NCBI GenBank assembly: GCA_022072165.1
Contig: JAJVIF010000001.1
Coordinates: forward strand, 585,353-649,352
Length of the DNA: 64,000 bases
Direction: 5' to 3'
Source: a bacterium
Lineage (GTDB): Bacteria > JAJVIF01
In this document: one piece after another, positions 60,128-64,000 of the stretch
How positions within the stretch are numbered: the stretch's first letter is position 1
How the letters are laid out: each line of letters opens with the position of its first letter
Translations under genes and position numbers: made by a program
Notes under the pieces: model-generated
Databases searched by the model: none
Told to the model about the DNA's origin: nothing
The model's input: only the letters and a program-made list of their open reading frames with translations

Positions 60128-61990
60128 ATGCGCGACTCTGCTGCCGCACGCTTTGACCTGATCGTTATCGGGGCCGGTCACGCCGGCCTGGAAGCGGCAT
60201 GGGCGGCAGCGGAGCTGGGTTGTGATGTGCTGGTGGTGACCTCGAATCTCGATCGCGCGGGCTGGATGCCCTGCAATCCCAGTATTGGCGGACCTGCCAA
60301 GGGTCATATGACCCGGGAAATCGATGCTCTCGGCGGGCTGCAGGGACGCCTCACGGACCAGACCTTCATCCACCTGCGGATGCTCAATACTGGCAAGGGG
60401 CCGGCGGTCCAGGCCCTCCGGGCGCAATGTGACAAGTATCGCTACGCTGCCGCAGCCCGGCAGGTGCTGCTCGACCATCCCCGGATTCTGGTCAAAGAAG
60501 ACTTGGTGGAGCAACTGCTCCTGAACCTGGATGAATTCCAGGGCGTGACGACGCAGGATGGGCAGACATACCACGGGCGGGCAGCGGTCATCACCGCCGG
60601 GACCTTCCTGGAAGGGAAGGTCTACATCGGGGAGGTGCGGTACCAGGCGGGACGACGCGGCGATTTTGCGTCGGTGGGTCTCTCACACCAGCTTCGGAGC
60701 CTGGGCTTTCCACTGAGTCGATTCAAGACGGGCACGGTCCCGCGGGTGGACTGGACCACCATCGATGTGAGTCAGCTTGAGCGTCAGGAACCTGAGGAGC
60801 ACTGGGGCTTCTCGTTTCTCACCGATGGTCCACCGTCACTGCCCCAGATTCCCTGCTGGATCACCCACACGACGCCCGAGACCCGGCAGATCGTCGCCGC
60901 CAATCTGCATCGGGCTGCTCTGTACTCAGGAGACATCACCGGCGTGGGACCGCGGTACTGTCCCAGCATCGAGGATAAGTACAGGCGGTTTCCTGATCGC
61001 GCTCAGCATCCGGTGTTTTTGGAGCGGGAGGGGCTGGAAACCACCGAGGTCTACCTGCAGGGGGTCAGCACCAGCCTTCCATTTGAAGTCCAGGTGGCTT
61101 ATGTGCGGTCCTTTCCCGGACTGGAGCAGGCGGAGATTATCCGGCCGGGCTACGCGGTCGAGTATGACGCGCTCGATGCCCGCGACCTGCACCCGACACT
61201 GGAGTCGCGACGAGTAGCGGGGCTCTACTTCGCGGGGCAGATCAACGGGACATCAGGCTATGAAGAAGCGGCAGCGCAGGGGCTGCTTGCCGGCATCAAC
61301 GCGGCGCGTCGTCTGAATGAGCAGGATCCGGTCATTTTGCGGAGGGACCAGGCCTACATCGGAGTTCTGATCGATGACCTCGTGACCAAAGGAACGACAG
61401 AGCCTTACCGGATGTTCACCTCGCGGGCGGAACATCGGTTGCTGCTGCGCCATGACAACGCGGATGTGCGTCTGACACCCCTGGGTCGTGAGATCGGGCT
61501 GGTCAGTGATGACCGCTGGGAACGCTTTGAGCGCCGACGGGAGCAGGTCGCGGCGATCCATGCCAGCCTGGCCCGGCATCCGGTCACGATTCCAACAGAG
61601 AGCGGCTCCCCTGTGACATTGCGGGCGGTGGACGCCGCACGTCGCCCTGACATTGATCTGCATCAGCTGGTAGCCAAGCACTTTGGCGAGTGGCGGGTGG
61701 ATCGCGACGTCCTGGAGCATGTCCAGGTGGAACTGAAGTACGCCGGGTACATCGCGCGCTCGGAGAAGCAGGCGGACCGGCTGACCCGGTCGGCGAAGTT
61801 GCGGATTCCGCAGGATTTCGAGTTTCATCAGCTCACCACCCTGAGCTGGGAGTCCCGGGAGAAACTGACCGCGGCGCGTCCGCTGACGCTGGGACATGCC
61901 CAGGCGATTCCAGGACTGCGTCCCAGTGACATGTGGGTGCTGATGGTGGCGCTGGAATCGTGTCAGCAGGCGGGCAGCCGCGAGGGCTAG
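60128..61990 (+). CDS. mnmG: tRNA uridine-34 modification enzyme MnmG (GidA)
   Basis: FAD enzyme that works with MnmE to modify U34. The 620-residue product has the dinucleotide motif [77 protein letters not shown] and the helical C-terminal domain with [19 protein letters not shown]. Canonical and full length. A TACAAT box seven bases before the ATG suggests a leaderless mRNA. It converges on the small gene at 61987 with a 4-base overlap. Confidence 0.96.
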   Translation: MRDSAAARFDLIVIGAGHAGLEAAWAAAELGCDVLVVTSNLDRAGWMPCNPSIGGPAKGHMTREIDALGGLQGRLTDQTFIHLRMLNTGKGPAVQALRAQCDKYRYAAAARQVLLDHPRILVKEDLVEQLLLNLDEFQGVTTQDGQTYHGRAAVITAGTFLEGKVYIGEVRYQAGRRGDFASVGLSHQLRSLGFPLSRFKTGTVPRVDWTTIDVSQLERQEPEEHWGFSFLTDGPPSLPQIPCWITHTTPETRQIVAANLHRAALYSGDITGVGPRYCPSIEDKYRRFPDRAQHPVFLEREGLETTEVYLQGVSTSLPFEVQVAYVRSFPGLEQAEIIRPGYAVEYDALDARDLHPTLESRRVAGLYFAGQINGTSGYEEAAAQGLLAGINAARRLNEQDPVILRRDQAYIGVLIDDLVTKGTTEPYRMFTSRAEHRLLLRHDNADVRLTPLGREIGLVSDDRWERFERRREQVAAIHASLARHPVTIPTESGSPVTLRAVDAARRPDIDLHQLVAKHFGEWRVDRDVLEHVQVELKYAGYIARSEKQADRLTRSAKLRIPQDFEFHQLTTLSWESREKLTAARPLTLGHAQAIPGLRPSDMWVLMVALESCQQAGSREG

Positions 61991-62217
61991 CTCTCTTCGT
62001 GCAGGAGCCGGACAGTCACGATTTGCGAAACAGCGATGAAGCATTCGAGGACTTTGCGATCCGGGTCCCGGTGGAGGGTGATGAAGTCATCACCACATTC
62101 CGACAGATAGCCAAAGATGTCCTCATTGGCGGTCGTACGGACGAGCAGGCGGACGGGTCCATCGGTGTACATCCCCAAACGACGGCAAAGGGCATGTCCC
62201 TGCAGAGTGGTCGGCAT
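61987..62217 (-). CDS. Small LSm-like protein of unknown function
   Basis: A 76-residue protein whose second half ([20 protein letters not shown] then [15 protein letters not shown]) has the short-strand pattern of Sm/LSm or SH3-like barrels. This is a pattern impression, not a family match. GGAGTCC before the ATG supports translation. It overlaps the mnmG end by four bases and follows ychF on the same strand. Confidence 0.5.
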   Translation of the reverse strand: MPTTLQGHALCRRLGMYTDGPVRLLVRTTANEDIFGYLSECGDDFITLHRDPDRKVLECFIAVSQIVTVRLLHEES

Positions 62218-62286
62218 GATGAGGACTCCGGGAATCAGGCGAGAGTTGGGTACTGCGGGAATCAGCGTAGCACGGAGCGCTGGTGA

Positions 62287-63363
62287 CTAGCCGGAATGAC
62301 GGAAATAGAGGATGTCGCCTTCCTGGACTACATACTCTTTCTTCTCGAGGCGGTACTTGCCGGCGGCCTTTGCACCAGCCATGCCGTCATATGTGTCATA
62401 GTCGGTGTAGGCACAGACTTCAGCGCGAATGAAGTGCTTCTGGATGTCCGTATGAATCGCGCCAGCGGCGTCCCAGGCGGTTTCGCCACGCAGAATGGTC
62501 CAGGCCCGGACCTCCTGCTCACCTGCTGTGAAGAATTGCATGATGCCGATGGTGTTGTACGCCGCCCGTACGAAGGCCTGCGCTGCGGCTTCCGGGAGCC
62601 CCATCGCTTCCAGAAACTCGGCGCGCTCTTCAGCGGGGAGTTGCGCGATTTCCTGCTCCACTTTGCCGCGAAGAATGAGCATCCCCAGCCCGTTAGCAGA
62701 CGCCCAGGCTTCGAGTTCGGCGGCGTTCGAGACATTGCCATCCTCGCCAGCGTTCACCACCAGTAAGCCGGGTTTGCGTGAGAGGAGACCATACGAGCCC
62801 AGCAGCGCCAGTTCGTCGGGCTCCAGGGACTCCAACCGCAAGGGGCGTCCGGCCTCCGTGACCGCGGCGAGTCGGGCGAGGAGCGGCTGCTCCTTTTCGC
62901 CCTCTTTGCGTCCGCGACGCAGTTCCTCCGCGATTTTCTCCAGCCGATTGGTGAGGACCGCGAAGTCATTGAAGATCAGTTCGTCCTGCGATTTTTTGGC
63001 GTCGCGCAACGGGTCAACCCCATCGGGGGCAAAGACATTGGGGTCGTCGAATGCCCGGACCACCAACACCAGTGCATCGCTCCCCCGGTACTCGTTCAGG
63101 AGTTGAGCCGGGAAAGGCTTCCCCGGCTCCAGCACTCCATCCGGAATCTGGAGATCAACGAAGCGCAGGGTGGCGTAGACCAGCGAACGGGTCTGGAAGT
63201 CTTCGCCGAGGCGTGTCACCCGGGGGTCGACCACCCGCGCCTGACCTGTGCGAACCCGGAGACTGGAACCCTTGCCGACCAGGGCATCCGAGTAACTGTC
63301 CACGATGGCTTCGAACAGGGTGGACTTGCCGGAGCGTGGCAGTCCCAGGAAGGCAATCTGCAT
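62287..63363 (-). CDS. ychF: Obg-family ATPase YchF/OLA1
   Basis: A ribosome-associated P-loop NTPase that prefers ATP. The 358-residue product has GLPRSGKST (the usual form is GLPNVGKST), VVRAFDDPNV, the altered base-recognition NxxE in VVNAGEDGN typical of YchF, and a C-terminal TGS-like domain closing with GDILYFRHSG. ATG 63363 has GGAGGTCC upstream; the GTG/ATG eight codons earlier is less likely. A perfect hairpin lies upstream at 63394. Confidence 0.9.
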   Translation of the reverse strand: MQIAFLGLPRSGKSTLFEAIVDSYSDALVGKGSSLRVRTGQARVVDPRVTRLGEDFQTRSLVYATLRFVDLQIPDGVLEPGKPFPAQLLNEYRGSDALVLVVRAFDDPNVFAPDGVDPLRDAKKSQDELIFNDFAVLTNRLEKIAEELRRGRKEGEKEQPLLARLAAVTEAGRPLRLESLEPDELALLGSYGLLSRKPGLLVVNAGEDGNVSNAAELEAWASANGLGMLILRGKVEQEIAQLPAEERAEFLEAMGLPEAAAQAFVRAAYNTIGIMQFFTAGEQEVRAWTILRGETAWDAAGAIHTDIQKHFIRAEVCAYTDYDTYDGMAGAKAAGKYRLEKKEYVVQEGDILYFRHSG

Positions 63364-63393
63364 CAGCGGACCTCCGGTTGAGTCCACACGGAA

Positions 63394-63414
63394 CGAAGGC
63401 CTGGGTGGCCTTCG
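63394..63414. other. Perfect hairpin upstream of ychF
   Basis: CGAAGGCC and GGCCTTCG form an 8-pair stem with a 5-base loop between the small membrane protein gene and ychF. On the minus strand it has no real T-tract, so it may be a leader structure or weak terminator. Confidence 0.4.
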
Positions 63415-63453
63415 GGGGTTGCAGTCGGGTGGTTGTCAGGCAGGTCAGGGAGA

Positions 63454-63651
63454 CTAATGTCCGCCCCCGCTGCTGCCACCACCACCGAGGAGGATGTCGA
63501 AGGGGTTACCGTGGCGCATCACGGTCTCGATGAGGGCGTACATGAAGAGAACGACCCAGAAGAGGATGAAGGCCAGGATCCAGTACGCCTTTTTGATCTC
63601 GGCGGGATCAGGAACATAGGGCTCCATCTGCGAGTTGGACGAATCAGCCAC
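63454..63651 (-). CDS. Small single-pass membrane protein
   Basis: A 65-residue protein with a polar N-terminus, one hydrophobic helix (AYWILAFILFWVVLFMYALI) and a glycine-rich tail ending SSGGGH. No family recognised. Start is GTG with ACAGGAG upstream, and TACACT on the minus strand at 63698-63693 is a likely -10. Possibly a small regulatory or assembly subunit; function unknown. Confidence 0.6.
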   Translation of the reverse strand: MADSSNSQMEPYVPDPAEIKKAYWILAFILFWVVLFMYALIETVMRHGNPFDILLGGGGSSGGGH

Positions 63652-63692
63652 GGTGGGCTCCTGTCGGATCAGGGTGCGAGTACCAGCGGAGG

Positions 63693-63698
63693 AGTGTA
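63693..63698 (-). promoter_or_regulatory. -10 box of the small membrane protein gene
   Basis: TACACT (63698-63693) on the minus strand, about 41 bases before the GTG start. No convincing -35. Confidence 0.35.
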
Positions 63699-63737
63699 CC
63701 GCGAGAATCGGGAAATCTGACTGAAAATCGCGCAGGA

Positions 63738-64000
63738 TCAGGGGTAGTAGGTCAGCACCCGTCGGGTGACCTCCACGCGGCGGGGGAGAGCTTCTCCCAG
63801 CGCGATAGTTTGTGCTTCGTGTCGACGGAAAGTCCAGTTGCCGTGGGCGTCGTACTGGTAGCGCCAGGTTTCATGCAGGCTGGTGTTCTTGGGGGCATTC
63901 CAGTGGAGCTGCTCCAGGTCGCCCTGTTCGTTGTAAGTCCAGGTCCACTCTTCGACCACCTGTCCGCTGCGTCGATGGACTTCACTGACCCTCCGCCCGG
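63738..64000 (-). CDS. YD-repeat (RHS-like) protein, C-terminal fragment
   Basis: The frame is open to the window edge, so the N-terminus is missing. The visible 86 residues carry two YD-type units, EEWTWTYNEQGDLEQLHWN and ETWRYQYDAHGNWTFRR, with the YxYDxxGN signature of RHS/YD repeats. Full-length relatives are large secreted or surface proteins, sometimes toxins; this short C-terminus has no toxin domain and ends soon after the last repeat. Confidence 0.65.
   Translation of the reverse strand, partial: GRRVSEVHRRSGQVVEEWTWTYNEQGDLEQLHWNAPKNTSLHETWRYQYDAHGNWTFRRHEAQTIALGEALPRRVEVTRRVLTYYP

Noticed and set aside
1-64000. CRISPR arrays, tRNA/rRNA genes, IS elements, integrase or phage genes
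   Set aside because: I looked through the gaps between genes on both strands and saw no spaced direct repeats, cloverleaf-like genes, transposases or attachment-site repeats.

Overview
A GC-rich bacterial chromosome segment, densely packed with housekeeping genes on both strands. I found no phage, insertion sequence, CRISPR array, rRNA or tRNA. Lipoproteins, SurA-like folding factors and a Wza-type polysaccharide export protein indicate a two-membrane cell. The ylxR, ylxP (DUF503) and infB arrangement is of the Firmicutes/Deinococcus type rather than proteobacterial. Many proteins are divergent enough that an under-sampled diderm phylum seems likely; that placement is inference.

Layout. 1-6669: a truncated cation efflux transporter, cdd/prmC, a degenerate HD-GYP protein, a GNAT enzyme, a probably frameshifted membrane protein, a DedA-like protein, ndk and metF. 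6650-13067: an EamA transporter, purL and purQ, and a flippase. 13113-18099: a TolB-like protein, a DUF2225 protein, a GT-C-like membrane protein and an SLBB export protein. 18172-24737 (minus): a SurA-like lipoprotein, a membrane-anchored SurA-like protein, ppdK and eno, closely spaced. 24843-33570 (minus): mfd, pth, rplY, glmU, mnmE and an enoyl-CoA hydratase. 33818-43798 (plus): the transcription/translation block rimP-nusA-ylxR-infB-ylxP-rbfA-nrnA-truB-ribF. 43767-46702: a secreted protein, a degenerate FolD relative and a divergent DUF4129-like protein. 46757-51817: a redox and cytochrome-biogenesis patch (PKD lipoprotein, PKD-CcsA fusion, cytokinin-dehydrogenase-like flavoprotein, ferredoxin, dihaem cytochrome c). 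51824-56556: a GT2 glycosyltransferase and two tandem B12-domain-type radical SAM proteins behind a long structured leader. 56745-64000: two peroxiredoxins, a quinone oxidoreductase, a TldE-like protein, mnmG, an LSm-like small protein, ychF, a small membrane protein and a truncated YD-repeat protein.

Regulation. Two start modes coexist. Many genes have ordinary Shine-Dalgarno sites. At least seven instead have a TANNNT-like -10 box ending 6-9 bases before the start codon and no Shine-Dalgarno site, which suggests leaderless mRNAs. One divergent pair (45215 minus, 45239 plus) even overlaps its two -10 boxes. The rimP-nusA operon has a clear promoter followed almost at once by an intrinsic terminator, a likely attenuator. 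The best candidates for undescribed biology are that attenuator, the shared bidirectional leaderless promoter, the degenerate FolD, the PKD-CcsA fusion with its redox neighbours, and the tandem radical SAM pair with its leader.
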